Notes under the pieces: model-generated
What the model saw: only the letters and a program-made list of their open reading frames with translations
What the model was told of the DNA's origin: nothing
Databases searched by the model: none
Made by a program: the position numbers and the translations under genes
Shown: one piece after another, positions 1 to 7,871 of the stretch
Position numbering within the stretch: the first letter of the stretch is position 1
Layout of the letters: each line of letters begins with the position of its first letter
Assembly (NCBI GenBank): GCA_019638455.1
Contig: JAHBTU010000003.1
Location: forward strand, 1,157,127-1,221,126
Origin: Saprospiraceae bacterium
GTDB taxonomy: Bacteria > Bacteroidota > Bacteroidia > Chitinophagales > Saprospiraceae
Direction: 5' to 3'
DNA: 64,000 nucleotides

Positions 1-763
1 TCTGGTTGTTCATGTCGGTGTTCGGGGTGGCGAGGTTCGACCCCCTGCTAACCACCTTGCACTTGCAGTTGCCGCTTATTACCGGGACGCACCACTGCTC
101 CGCTCCGTTGCCAAACACGGCACCAGGTGGGAAGTAGGCTTGAAGGCTGCCAGTGTTGGTTGAAGGTTTCACAAATGCAGCATTGTCAAAAGCATAGGCC
201 TGCGGGAAAGCCAGTTTTTCATGTTGGCTTACTCCTGCCGCCTCATCCAAGAATTGGCACAACCCCTGCTCGTTTTCCTCCTTTGCGAACCAAGCCTCCA
301 GACGATTGTAAAATCCCTGCCACACGATAACAGGTTCTCCCTGAGTTGCGGTGGAAACGCTGACTATGTCCGACTGCCACTCGTCCCCTGTGCCAACAAC
401 CAGCGGCACTACTTCAAACAGCATAACCGTGTCCAGCGGAATACCCTCCAGCAGCAGTTCGTTAGTGCTTGCCTGCGCGGTCAGCCAAGTTGTCTCCATG
501 CCGCCAAATTGATATAATACTGTGTAACCCGTGGCGGCTTGGACGGCTTCCCAACGGAGATAGACATCCGCGTTGTGGGCGTACCGCACGGCACAGGCAG
601 CCTCCACGGCAATCCTGTCGGGGCTTTGGAGGATGATACTGTCAAGTAACACCATCTCCGTCGTGTCAATGTCGGTGCTGTCAATGGGAGGGTCTTCCGT
701 CTGCGCGTGAGAATTTGAAGCGAACGCCAGCAAGAGTGCTGTCAGCAAAATTAAGTGTTTCAT
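1..763 (-). CDS. Secreted protein with fibronectin-III-like domain, partial (3' end off window)
   Basis: The frame is open from an ATG at 763 to the window edge (254 codons). It begins with a clear signal peptide (MKHLILLTALLLAFASNSHAQ), then a Thr/Asp-rich linker and, at about residues 55-120, a segment with the pattern of an Fn3 fold (VYLRWEAVQAATGYTVLY). The C-terminus, where a T9SS tail would be expected by analogy with the neighbours, is not in the window. It is the first gene of the unit that begins at the right arm of repeat R1, about 185 bp upstream. Export is well supported by the signal peptide; the function is unknown. Confidence 0.8.
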   Translation of the reverse strand, partial: MKHLILLTALLLAFASNSHAQTEDPPIDSTDIDTTEMVLLDSIILQSPDRIAVEAACAVRYAHNADVYLRWEAVQAATGYTVLYQFGGMETTWLTAQASTNELLLEGIPLDTVMLFEVVPLVVGTGDEWQSDIVSVSTATQGEPVIVWQGFYNRLEAWFAKEENEQGLCQFLDEAAGVSQHEKLAFPQAYAFDNAAFVKPSTNTGSLQAYFPPGAVFGNGAEQWCVPVISGNCKCKVVSRGSNLATPNTDMNNQ

Positions 764-946
764 CGTTGAAAGTGTTTAAAATGACCCCGTTATGCTTCTT
801 GTCGGAGCGGGGATGCCCGACAAGACAAGCTGAGGCAAAACGGCCAAACACTTTCGTCTCCGGTGTGATGAAGCAATGTCGTTTTTCTTTTTGGCCTACA
901 CGGCCTGCGTGTTCTTCTGCCGGATTACGATTGGTTTATGCTGTTT

Positions 947-1014
947 GCCACTAACGGGGGCATGGACGCTGTGCCGCCGATGGGCGGCATGGCCAGCCAT
1001 GCATAGTTAGTGGC
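947..1014 (-). repeat. Unit-boundary hairpin R1 (attC-like)
   Basis: Read on the minus strand, the left 9-mer is GCCACTAAC and the right 9-mer is GTTAGTGGC. The inner arms pair around CATGGCTGG/CCATG and the apex is GCCGCCCATCGGCGGC. It closes a gene-less unit only about 27 bp longer than the repeat. That unit starts with GTTAGCGGC at R2, 8/9 complementary to this left 9-mer. Confidence 0.75.
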
Positions 1015-1042
1015 ATTCCCTTTTAGGCCTTCCTCTATTTTT

Positions 1043-1132
1043 GCCGCTAACGGTTGCATCTGCGCTGTTTGCGGCTGCGTTGGCCTTGCGGGTTGCCTTC
1101 GCCACGCTGTGCGGCCATGCATTGTTAGCACC
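1043..1132 (-). repeat. Unit-boundary hairpin R2 (attC-like, long variant)
   Basis: Minus-strand left 9-mer GGTGCTAAC, right 9-mer GTTAGCGGC. The left 9-mer is the exact complement of the GTTAGCACC that opens the same unit at R3, 6.7 kb away. The inner part is longer (90 bp in total) and forms a less regular hairpin than the other copies (GCATGGCCGCACAGCG against CGCTGTTTGCGGCTGC-type arms). Confidence 0.7.
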
Positions 1133-1294
1133 TTTTTTATTTCCGAGGCCGCCAAAGGCGGCTCCAAATTACAAATTTGGTGAGATTCAACCATGCTTTC
1201 AGCGCAGGTTTTTCGTTCGAAGACTTCTGGAAATCAAATATTTATTCGCGTCGTCGCCACGGGCATTTTTGAAACATTACCATCGCTTTTGGCA
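1133..1294. other. Spacer between R2 and beta-barrel gene, with a 27-bp repeated sequence
   Basis: No credible gene. Positions 1231-1257 are identical, in the same orientation, to 7748-7774. These copies lie near the two ends of the unit bounded by R3 and R2. A small palindrome GCCGCCAAAGGCGGC is at about 1148-1162. Confidence 0.5.
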
Positions 1295-2074
1295 TTAGAA
1301 TATAGAAAATGCGTAGGTGATGCCGCCGGTAAAAAAGAAATTGGACCCTTTGCTTTCGTTGAAAATCTTGCCTGTAGGTATACCGTCAATTAGATATTCC
1401 GCATTTGTTCTTCCTACGATCTTGTTACCGAACCAGATACCTCCTCCCAAATAGATTCCAAAATTTTTATTCAAATTGTAACCGATATTGGAACGAATCT
1501 CCAGCATTCCCCAAAAATTTTCTACATTGTATTCCTTCCCTTGCCGGAAAGTCTCTATAATCGTATAAACATGCTCACTCGTCGCAAGCATAGTTGTACC
1601 CGTTCCGTCACCTAAAGATAATTGCTCGTTTGAAAAGCCTAAAACATATCCACACCCGGGAGCGATAAAGAGGTTTTTACGGAGGAAAAAAAACTTCTTC
1701 GATATACGGACGGGGAACAGGTTGGCAGATTCAAAATACTGTTCCGAGCCAATCCCGTGTGGCTTTTTCAGGTTCCAGCCAATTTGAAAATCTTGCCTGA
1801 AAAAACCAATCTCAAATGAAAAATGGGCAGATGAAGTATATCCAATCTGAAAACCGGCACGTTTAGCATAGGCACTGCTCAACGCGCGCCCTTTTATGGT
1901 TTCCCCCGAATTGGCAAGTACCTGCAATTCTTTATAAAAATCTCTCTTGACGCCGTATTCAAATGTCAGATTAACAGACCTTGAAAGAGTTTGGGCCGTA
2001 ATTAAATTGTAGGCGAAAAATAACAAAAGGGTAAATGCATGGCAGGCATTTAATCGCAGTGCAACGGACCTCAT
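1295..2074 (-). CDS. Outer-membrane beta-barrel protein
   Basis: A 259-residue protein from the ATG at 2074. That start gives a typical signal peptide ending in NLITAQ; an upstream in-frame start at 2158 would bury it. The body is an alternating pattern of short beta strands (FEYGVKRDF, FQIGYTSSAHFSFEIGFF, IRSNIGYNLNKNFGIYLGGGIWFG) and ends in the aromatic strand TGGITYAFSIF, as expected for an 8-10 strand porin-like barrel. There is no T9SS tail. It is the last gene of the R3-R2 unit, and an IS4-like element sits about 180 bp upstream and may separate it from its promoter. Substrate unknown. Confidence 0.7.
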   Translation of the reverse strand: MRSVALRLNACHAFTLLLFFAYNLITAQTLSRSVNLTFEYGVKRDFYKELQVLANSGETIKGRALSSAYAKRAGFQIGYTSSAHFSFEIGFFRQDFQIGWNLKKPHGIGSEQYFESANLFPVRISKKFFFLRKNLFIAPGCGYVLGFSNEQLSLGDGTGTTMLATSEHVYTIIETFRQGKEYNVENFWGMLEIRSNIGYNLNKNFGIYLGGGIWFGNKIVGRTNAEYLIDGIPTGKIFNESKGSNFFFTGGITYAFSIF

Positions 2075-2250
2075 TACAAAGTGAATTGTCACCCTGCCAC
2101 AATCGGCAGCGTTCGACGCAGCAAATCCATTGAAGTTTATTTCACATTTGTTGTTCATCCCGGATTTTTTAAAATGATTTTGTAATTTTATGTTCAGGGA
2201 ATACAGAACTGACTTAGACGGGTTCTTAATCCGACTCTTATTTTATCATT

Positions 2251-3478
2251 TTCAGGGGGTACACATTTTTTCAAGTAAAAACCCAGTCAAAGTTCTTTGA
2301 CAAATCAGAAAAGAAATCTAAGGCGATGTGAAAGGCTTCGTCCCAACACTTTTGGGCCAGATGGATAGGCCCCATTTTTTCGATTTTATCCTTTCGGAGG
2401 AATGTTTTGAGTTTGCCGACGGGGCAATAGTGTTTGACGAAACAGCCCAGGCAAAAGGTCAGGACAAACGCCGTGGCGACGATCAAGATCAGTTTGGCGA
2501 TTCTGTCGGCATCCTTGATTTGGGTCTTGTGGAGTTGAAACCCCTTTGATTTGAGGTTTTTGAACATGGTCTCTATCTTGAACCGCTTTCGGTAGTAAGA
2601 GCAGGCCATGTCTCCCACATCCATGTTGGTGAGCAGGAAAATAGGTTTGTCGAAGCCTTTTTCGTGCCAGCACACGGCGTTGATGCCGTCCACGGCATCG
2701 GGCACAAACACCGCCCGCTCGCCCTTGGCGGGCGACAGGGCATCCATGCGCGCCGTTTCGCCGCCACAGTCCACCACCCGGTCGCAGGAAGTGCGCAGGA
2801 CAAACTCCCAGTGCTGGTCGGCGCACCATCGGCGCAATTGCTGCCCGTCGAACTCGCCGTCGCCCAAGAGTACCTTGCGGCAACCCTCGGGTACTATGGG
2901 CAGCAGCGTGTGCAGCAGGTCCAAGTGCATTTGTTCGGGAAAGTGCCCCTTTTCCCCCTCCTTGACCAGCCAAACGAGCGGCAGGGCAAAGCCCCCGCAC
3001 AAAACCGAGAGCATCAGGCTGCTGTGCTTGGTGCCCGTTTGGCTGCCATCGATGACGAAAACCAACTCGCCCCCCTTGGCCGCCATGCCCAAAAAGCGTT
3101 TCGCCAACGGCAGGAAGAACAACTGCCAGTCCACCCATTTGTTCCCAAGCCAGCGCTTCGCCTCTTGCAGCAGGCTGTTCTTGTTGCCCGTACCCTCGCC
3201 GTGCCGGGGCTGGCTCATGCCCTCCACCGCGCACGACTTGCTCTTCATGCAGCCGTGGACGAGGCTCGCCATCGTCTGAAGGCGGCGCAGGTGGTTGCCT
3301 CGGGGTGCAACTTCACTGGTCTTTGCCAGAAAATCCACAATATCTTTGTAGGCGCTTTTGCGCATAAGGAAGGGGGGGATTGTTGTGTCAGAAGCCACAA
3401 AACTCCCCTTCTGTTTTCTTTTCCGTTTGTCAAAGAACTACTCCTGTTTTCTTTGGACTAAAATGTGTACCCCCTGAA
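2251..3478 (-). mobile_element. IS4-family-like insertion sequence
   Basis: Perfect 19-bp terminal inverted repeats, TTCAGGGGGTACACATTTT at 2251-2269 and its complement at 3460-3478, enclose one transposase gene. The flanks carry a 9-bp direct repeat TTTATCATT (2242-2250 and 3480-3488; 10 bp with one mismatch if the element ends at 3478), in the size range of IS4-family duplications. Inserted between the beta-barrel gene and the 284-bp inverted-repeat element. Confidence 0.88.
2271..3398 (-). CDS. IS4-like DDE transposase
   Basis: 375 residues, filling the element between its inverted repeats. The DDE triad fits D117 (VIDGSQ), D180 (LLGDGEFDG) and E276 in YRKRFKIETMFK, the Y-(2)-R-(3)-E-(6)-K signature of IS4-type transposases. 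The N-terminal 100 residues are basic and probably bind the ends. The gene is uninterrupted and probably functional. Confidence 0.88.
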   Translation of the reverse strand: MASDTTIPPFLMRKSAYKDIVDFLAKTSEVAPRGNHLRRLQTMASLVHGCMKSKSCAVEGMSQPRHGEGTGNKNSLLQEAKRWLGNKWVDWQLFFLPLAKRFLGMAAKGGELVFVIDGSQTGTKHSSLMLSVLCGGFALPLVWLVKEGEKGHFPEQMHLDLLHTLLPIVPEGCRKVLLGDGEFDGQQLRRWCADQHWEFVLRTSCDRVVDCGGETARMDALSPAKGERAVFVPDAVDGINAVCWHEKGFDKPIFLLTNMDVGDMACSYYRKRFKIETMFKNLKSKGFQLHKTQIKDADRIAKLILIVATAFVLTFCLGCFVKHYCPVGKLKTFLRKDKIEKMGPIHLAQKCWDEAFHIALDFFSDLSKNFDWVFT

Positions 3479-3521
3479 ATTTATCATTATAATCATGTAT
3501 TCCCCCAAACGATTAGAATTA

Positions 3522-3805
3522 GGCTCTTAGTGAGTTTACATGGGTAAAGCGAAGGTTATATTTTCACTTGAGTAGTATTTTGGCCTCGAAGAGGCACATG
3601 TTGGTAGCCATGATCGGGAAACATTTTAAACGACCTCAGAGATGTCAAATATTCCTAAAATATTGAAAAAAAATTCTTTAAATAAGCGTTCGACCTTTAG
3701 GAGGTTAGAAATATTGCCGACAATTCATGCTACTAACACGAGACCTCTCCGAGGTCGCCTTCCTTCGAAGGCAAATACCTCACCCATGTAAACTCACGAA
3801 GAGCC
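3522..3805. mobile_element. 284-bp inverted-repeat element (MITE-like, ISL3-like ends)
   Basis: The ends are imperfect inverted repeats of about 24 bp: GGCTCTTAGTGAGTTTACAT at 3522 and the complement of GGCTCTTCGTGAGTTTACAT ending at 3805. GGCTCTT is the typical start of ISL3-family ends. There is no coding capacity. The interior is a chain of small palindromes (GGCCTCGAAGAGGC, GACCTCTCCGAGGTC, GCCTTCCTTCGAAGGC). No clear target duplication is seen. It lies 8 bp beyond the stop codon of the split lipoprotein gene. Confidence 0.65.
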
Positions 3806-4264
3806 AGAAAAAAAATTAATACAGGACTTCATCTTTAACGAATAGAAACGATCCGTTTTCGCGGACGATAAAAGTGGCCTTGTACATACCGGATCTGACT
3901 CGGTATTTATTTGCACAGCAATTATCTACAAAATGGATGCTTGATCTATTTGTTCCCGATTCAACGCCATCGAAGCTGATTAGTCCGCAGTCTCCCAATA
4001 TACGGCACGGTGTGGAGGGTGCTTCACCTCCAATATGGATTTCCAGTAGTTCAAAAGGAGATTTTTTGTACCTGTTTCCTTTTTTTCTGTAACACGTCAA
4101 CACCATTCCATGATAGCTGCTGCCATTCCTTTTATTAGTAATGTACAGCTCGGTTCTAAACTTGTATTGAGGCGTTACCCAATTATGATCAAGGTCACCC
4201 GGATCAACTCCGCAACCAAAATTATAGGTCTTACAAAATTGCTTTGAACAATTACCTGCGGAAG

Positions 4265-4333
4265 GGTAGTGCCAAATATCGAGTGATGAAATCAATCATC
4301 TTTATCGAAAATCACTCATAGGTTGACACTACC
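4265..4333. mobile_element. 69-bp MITE related to the IS1-family element
   Basis: Both ends are near-palindromic: GGTAGTGCCAAATATCGAGT at the left and the complement of GGTAGTGTCAACCTATGAGT at the right. The right end closely matches the right end of the 771-bp IS1-family copies (GGTAGTGTCATTTTATGAGT). It is flanked by a perfect 8-bp direct repeat TGCGGAAG (4257-4264, 4334-4341). No coding capacity; probably mobilised in trans by the IS1-type transposase. Confidence 0.85.
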
Positions 4334-5060
4334 TGCGGAAGTAACCGTTGCACAAACAGTATAATTTACATTGCCGTTATTAGCGGGGAAATCGTGTTGG
4401 ACAGTTTTACTATTTTGGACAGTTACATTGGCAGAGCCATCTCCAAAACTCCAAACAACCTGGTAATCACCCGTAACGCCTTCCAGCGTTAATGTAAATG
4501 TAACATCAGGGTGCTCGCCATTGCTTATATCCGACTGTAGCTTTTCAACCGCACTCAGGTTTGCAATATTAAAAGGAGTAGGACAATCGGCAAATTGAGC
4601 TGTTCTAATTTCAAGGCACGGGTTCCCGATAGTCATTTGAACGCTTAAAGGGAAAATAGCGTTGGAGGGAATGGTGTATACAAATTCGTTGCCTGTTGAT
4701 GTTGCAATAACAGTATTTTGCCCGTTTATAATCTTCCAGAAAACCTGATTGGGGTTAATCGGACCAACAAAACTTACGGATGTATTTGTGAATTTATATG
4801 TATTGGCGCCGATGTTATGCACGCTGAATGCAGGTGTACAACAATCGCCTTCATCACATATTACCAAACTCTCATAAGTATTGATGTCCTCCAGTACCCT
4901 CGTATCAATCAGAATTACATTAGGAGCCAGTTCGGCATTCAGGGGGTCTGTAACATTTCTAAGAGAAATTAATGCATTTAAATCATCATTTGTTACAATA
5001 AAAAAATGGGGTAGTGTCATTTTGGGGGTGATTTGGTATTTTTGCGTCAAACTTTATGAA

Positions 5061-5336
5061 ATGGTATTAGATGTAAAATGCTGCCATAAATGTGGCTCTG
5101 AACACATTGTGAAAAACGGGTCGAACGCATCAGGCAATCCGAAGTACAAATGCAAGGCTTGCGGCTTCGGCGGGGTGTTTCAAACGCTTCGGAAAAGCGA
5201 GGAATTTAAAGAAATGGTCGTCAGGGCGGCCCAAGAACGCAGTTCGTCACGGGGTCTTGCCAGAACCTTTGGCATCAGTCACCAAACGGCTCTGAGGTGG
5301 ATAAAAAAAAAGCGCAGTCCCTTCCCGACATCGTGA
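5061..5336 (+). CDS. insA: IS1-family ORF A (InsA-like DNA-binding protein)
   Basis: 91 residues from ATG 5061. An N-terminal zinc-finger pattern (CCHKCGSEHIVKNG...KCKACG) is followed by a helix-turn-helix (SSRGLARTFGISHQTALRWI), as in IS1 InsA. It ends shortly after an A9 tract (5302-5310 region) where a -1 frameshift would fuse it to ORF B; InsA alone normally represses transposition. Confidence 0.85.
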   Translation: MVLDVKCCHKCGSEHIVKNGSNASGNPKYKCKACGFGGVFQTLRKSEEFKEMVVRAAQERSSSRGLARTFGISHQTALRWIKKKRSPFPTS

Positions 5337-5773
5337 CCACGTTGCTTCCGGCCAAGAAAAAAGACGTTCTCGAACTGGATGAATTATGGTCTTTTGTCTA
5401 TTGCAAAGACTTTAAACGCTGGGTTTGGATAGCACTTTGCCGCAGAACACGTCAAATTGTCTCTTTTTTCATCGGCGACCGAAGCGAACAATCTTGTCGG
5501 CGGTTTTGGGAACTGATTCCGCCTGAATATCGAAAATGCCGAACGTTCAGCGATTTTTGGGAGGCATACGCCGCGGTTATTGATACAGGCAAACACAAGA
5601 TGGTGGGAAAAGAATCCGGGGAAACTTCTCATGTGGAACGCTGGAACAACACCCTTCGCCAGAGAATTTGTCGATTCGTCAGAAAAACGCTATCCTTTTC
5701 AAAATCCGATGAAATGCACGAACTGTACCTCCATTTGTTCGTCTACAACTACAACATATCACTCATAAAATGA
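5297..5773 (+). CDS. insB: IS1-family ORF B (InsB-like transposase catalytic part)
   Basis: About 158 residues in the -1 frame relative to ORF A, overlapping it by 40 bp across A9. Conserved IS1 DDE features are present: LELDELWSFV (first D), a central FSDFWEAY segment, and GETSHVERWNNTLRQRICRFVRKTLSFSK (N-rich helix with E). It is made only as the InsA-B' fusion in the known family; the GTG at 5297 is probably not a real start. Confidence 0.85.
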   Translation: MDKKKAQSLPDIVTTLLPAKKKDVLELDELWSFVYCKDFKRWVWIALCRRTRQIVSFFIGDRSEQSCRRFWELIPPEYRKCRTFSDFWEAYAAVIDTGKHKMVGKESGETSHVERWNNTLRQRICRFVRKTLSFSKSDEMHELYLHLFVYNYNISLIK

Positions 5774-6353
5774 CACTACCAAAATGGTTATCGTCAACCA
5801 GTTTATAATAGAGCCGCTTTATCTTGTACTCATTATATTGATTTAACATTGACTCTAGGTATGAATCCACGATGGTCGATTTAGGGAAATCGCTGATATC
5901 CCCGCCGCTGTCAAGAATGGCATTTTCAGCACTTTCTATGTAAGTAAACAGGGAAGTAAAATTAAACCTATCATTGAATATGTTACAGGCCGGATTTGTA
6001 GGGTAGTTAAAATCGCCATCTACTCCCGGTGTGATTCCTTTGCTTCTAAGATAGGGATTGATGATGGAAGTGTCTTTTGATATTTGAATCAAGGATTGCC
6101 TGACCCTTTCAAAGGTTACGTTGTCCTTAAAACATAATATTCCATCTATACAACTGACATCATTGGTCTCCAAGGCAAACAGATCGGTAGGAGTTCGATC
6201 AGATGCTGAATCACGAAAGGTGTTTTGGTGGTTCTGAGGGTTTTCTTTTGTACAGGTAATAAAAGCTACCGCTAAAAGAAGCAAAAGGAGAGCTGAAAAA
6301 CGGACGTTTTTTTTCATGAAAAACAATTTAAGTGGTTATAGCCCCGTGCATAT

Positions 6354-6878
6354 TTAAAGGAACGAGACGGATGATTTAGTGAAAAAAGAGCGGATGAGTT
6401 CGGGGTCATCAGCGATTTCGTGAAGTGCATATTCTACGGCAGTTTGCAAATCGTCCAAATTGAGAAAAATCCGGTTTTTGAGTTTGTGGCACTTGAGGTA
6501 ATCCCAAAGTAATTCTATGGCATTTAGTTGTGGGCAATAAGGTGGTAGTGCTTCGAGGTGTATTATACCGGGGTTGTGTTGCAAAAAATCTTTTACCGGC
6601 TGACCCTTATGAATTGAAGCACCATCCCATACGACCAGCATTTTGGTGTTCGTCAGTTCTTCGGTGCTCAACCAAGTGAAAAACTCCTCAAAATCTTCAG
6701 CCTTGAAAGGGAGGCGTTGGATTTGCCAGCACAAATCACCCCGGGTTGAAATCATGCCGAACAGATTCAGATGCTCGCGGCTTTTGAATTCTTGAAGCAC
6801 CGGAGTCTGGCCCTTGGGGGCCCAAGTTTTGGCGCAAAAGGGCAGCAAGCAAACCCCACACTCATCGGCATGAAACAA
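6354..6878 (-). CDS. IS630-family ORF B (DDE catalytic part)
   Basis: Contains the triad FHADE, VVWDGASIHKG and PPYCPQLNAIELLWDYLK typical of IS630/Tc1-like transposases. No ATG opens the frame: translation probably continues from ORF A after slippage on A8 (a +1 or equivalent -2 frame change), giving one protein of about 330 residues. Confidence 0.85.
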   Translation of the reverse strand: MFHADECGVCLLPFCAKTWAPKGQTPVLQEFKSREHLNLFGMISTRGDLCWQIQRLPFKAEDFEEFFTWLSTEELTNTKMLVVWDGASIHKGQPVKDFLQHNPGIIHLEALPPYCPQLNAIELLWDYLKCHKLKNRIFLNLDDLQTAVEYALHEIADDPELIRSFFTKSSVSFL

Positions 6879-6894
6879 TACGCGGTTTTCCGCT

Positions 6895-7365
6895 TCACTT
6901 TTTTTTAATGCGACCTATGTCCTCTGCATACCACTTCTGCACCCGCTCTTCCGAACGCTGGCGAGCCTGTTTGGAAGGCCGTTGCAGCGACCATCCGACC
7001 TTTTTCAGCAACCGCCCCACATGGGATGGGTCATACTTTACCCCAAAAAGTCGCTCAATCACAACACCAACGCGACCCCGCGTCCATATTTCCCCTTCAA
7101 ATCCCTGCGCTGTACAACCCTTGTTCAACTCTTCCACCAGGCGCCGCAGGTCTTCGGTTCCTAATTTGCTCTGGGTTCCGCCCGGCGGAAGGCTCTTGTA
7201 CCAAGCAGGATTGTCTGCATCGTATCGCGCAAGCCATCGTGACAACGTTGATTTGGGTATCCCCAAACTGGACATGATGTCTTGGCGGTTCTTACCTGAA
7301 CGGAACATCTCTACCGCTCGCAGGCGCATCCCTTCATACGAAACTGAACTCAAACGTTTTTTCAT
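6895..7365 (-). CDS. IS630-family ORF A (N-terminal, DNA-binding)
   Basis: About 156 residues from ATG 7365. Two helix-turn-helix regions are visible (GKNRQDIMSSLGIPKSTLSRWL at residues 30-50; VGVVIERLFGVKYDPSHVGRLLKKVGWS at 105-130). It ends at GRIKKK-stop, inside the A8 tract that connects to ORF B. Confidence 0.85.
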   Translation of the reverse strand: MKKRLSSVSYEGMRLRAVEMFRSGKNRQDIMSSLGIPKSTLSRWLARYDADNPAWYKSLPPGGTQSKLGTEDLRRLVEELNKGCTAQGFEGEIWTRGRVGVVIERLFGVKYDPSHVGRLLKKVGWSLQRPSKQARQRSEERVQKWYAEDIGRIKKK

Positions 7366-7417
7366 GCTCAAAATGAAGCAAAGATACGCTCTTTGTTCCT
7401 TTAAAAATGCACGGGGC

Positions 7418-7798
7418 TATAATGTGTAGAAGCTCTTGGAGCGAAAGCGGTTTGGAATCCAACTTTTTCAAAAATATCAAATAACGTAAACAAGCGTTAT
7501 GGTCACTCCTGACGCTCAAATTATGCTCACTATTCAAGAGCAAGTTCCTGCCTCCGACATGACTTCGGAAGCAGAGGCTTGGCCCACAAAAGATTGGGTG
7601 AAGCGGTGTATTTCATCAGATTTTATTTTGGCACTTAAAAGTCGTCGTCGCGGCGGGCCATCTGCCAAACCCGGGGCCGGAACTCCCGGGGCGGATGCCC
7701 CCAACCAATCCCGGCAAGCCAGCTCGACATCGCCCAAAAAACACTAAAAATCAAATATTTATTCGCGTCGTCGCATCGGCCGTTTTTATTTTCCAATC
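7418..7798. other. Degraded sequence between IS630 copy 1 and R3
   Basis: Only short frames are present. A minus-strand frame of about 40 codons (MLLNSEHNLSVRSDHNACLR...) runs into the IS and may be the start of a gene cut by it. Nothing recognisable. Positions 7748-7774 repeat 1231-1257. A GC-rich stretch at 7650-7710 contains the short palindrome CCGGGGCCGG. Confidence 0.4.
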
Positions 7799-7867
7799 GG
7801 TGCTAACGGGGGCTTCCCCGCCGTAGCCGCGTTTAGCGGCTATGGGCGGGGAAGCAAAGTTAGCCAC
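7799..7867 (-). repeat. Unit-boundary hairpin R3 (attC-like)
   Basis: Minus-strand left 9-mer GTGGCTAAC, right GTTAGCACC. Arms GCTTCCCCGCC / GGCGGGGAAGC (shared with R17), apex TAGCCGCTAAACGCGGCTA. The left 9-mer is the exact complement of the unit start at R4 (GTTAGCCAC). Confidence 0.82.
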
Positions 7868-7871
7868 ACCA

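Larger units (their letters stand above)
5010..5780 (+). mobile_element. IS1-family element, copy 1
   Basis: 771 bp with terminal repeats GGTAGTGTCATTTT / AAAATGACACTACC and a direct repeat AAAATGG (5003-5009, 5781-5787). It carries overlapping ORFs A and B joined by a frameshift. Identical in its protein sequences to the copies at 34528 and 48477, so transposition is recent. It interrupts the lipoprotein gene on the opposite strand. Confidence 0.92.
3814..6317 (-). pseudogene. Lipoprotein gene with PKD-like domain, split by an IS1-family element and a 69-bp MITE
   Basis: Three fragments form one ancestral gene. It starts at the ATG at 6317 with a lipoprotein signal (LLLLLLAVAFITC). An IS1 copy (5010-5780, duplicated AAAATGG) interrupts it after LVDDNHF. 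A MITE (4265-4333, duplicated TGCGGAAG) interrupts it again after ATVTSAG. The last part ends at TAA 3814-3816. Removing each element plus one target copy leaves an uninterrupted 548-codon frame. The middle part resembles a PKD domain (YQVVWSFGDGSANVTV). The final 150 residues are Cys-containing and unrecognised. The gene has no T9SS tail, is AT-rich relative to its neighbours, and its function is unknown. Confidence 0.85.
6341..7417 (-). mobile_element. IS630-family element, copy 1
   Basis: 1077 bp flanked by TA (6339-6340, 7418-7419), the family target. The inverted ends are GCCCCGTGCATATTTAAAGG and the complement of GCCCCGTGCATTTTTAAAGG. Two ORFs are joined at an A8 tract. It lies only 24 bp upstream of the start codon of the split lipoprotein gene. 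I found one base difference from copy 2, giving T versus N in DLQ(T/N)AVEY. Confidence 0.9.

Noticed and set aside
127..517. Plus-strand small ORFs at the left edge
   Set aside because: They are antisense to the continuous minus-strand frame with signal peptide that runs from 763 to the edge.
2386..3234. Second long frame on the minus strand inside the IS4-like element, plus two plus-strand frames
   Set aside because: Overlap the transposase in other frames; Arg/Gly/Ala-rich with no recognisable features.
7534..7737. Short minus-strand ORF near R3 as a gene
   Set aside because: Pro/Gly/Ala-rich, no start signal or similarity recognised; region appears degraded.
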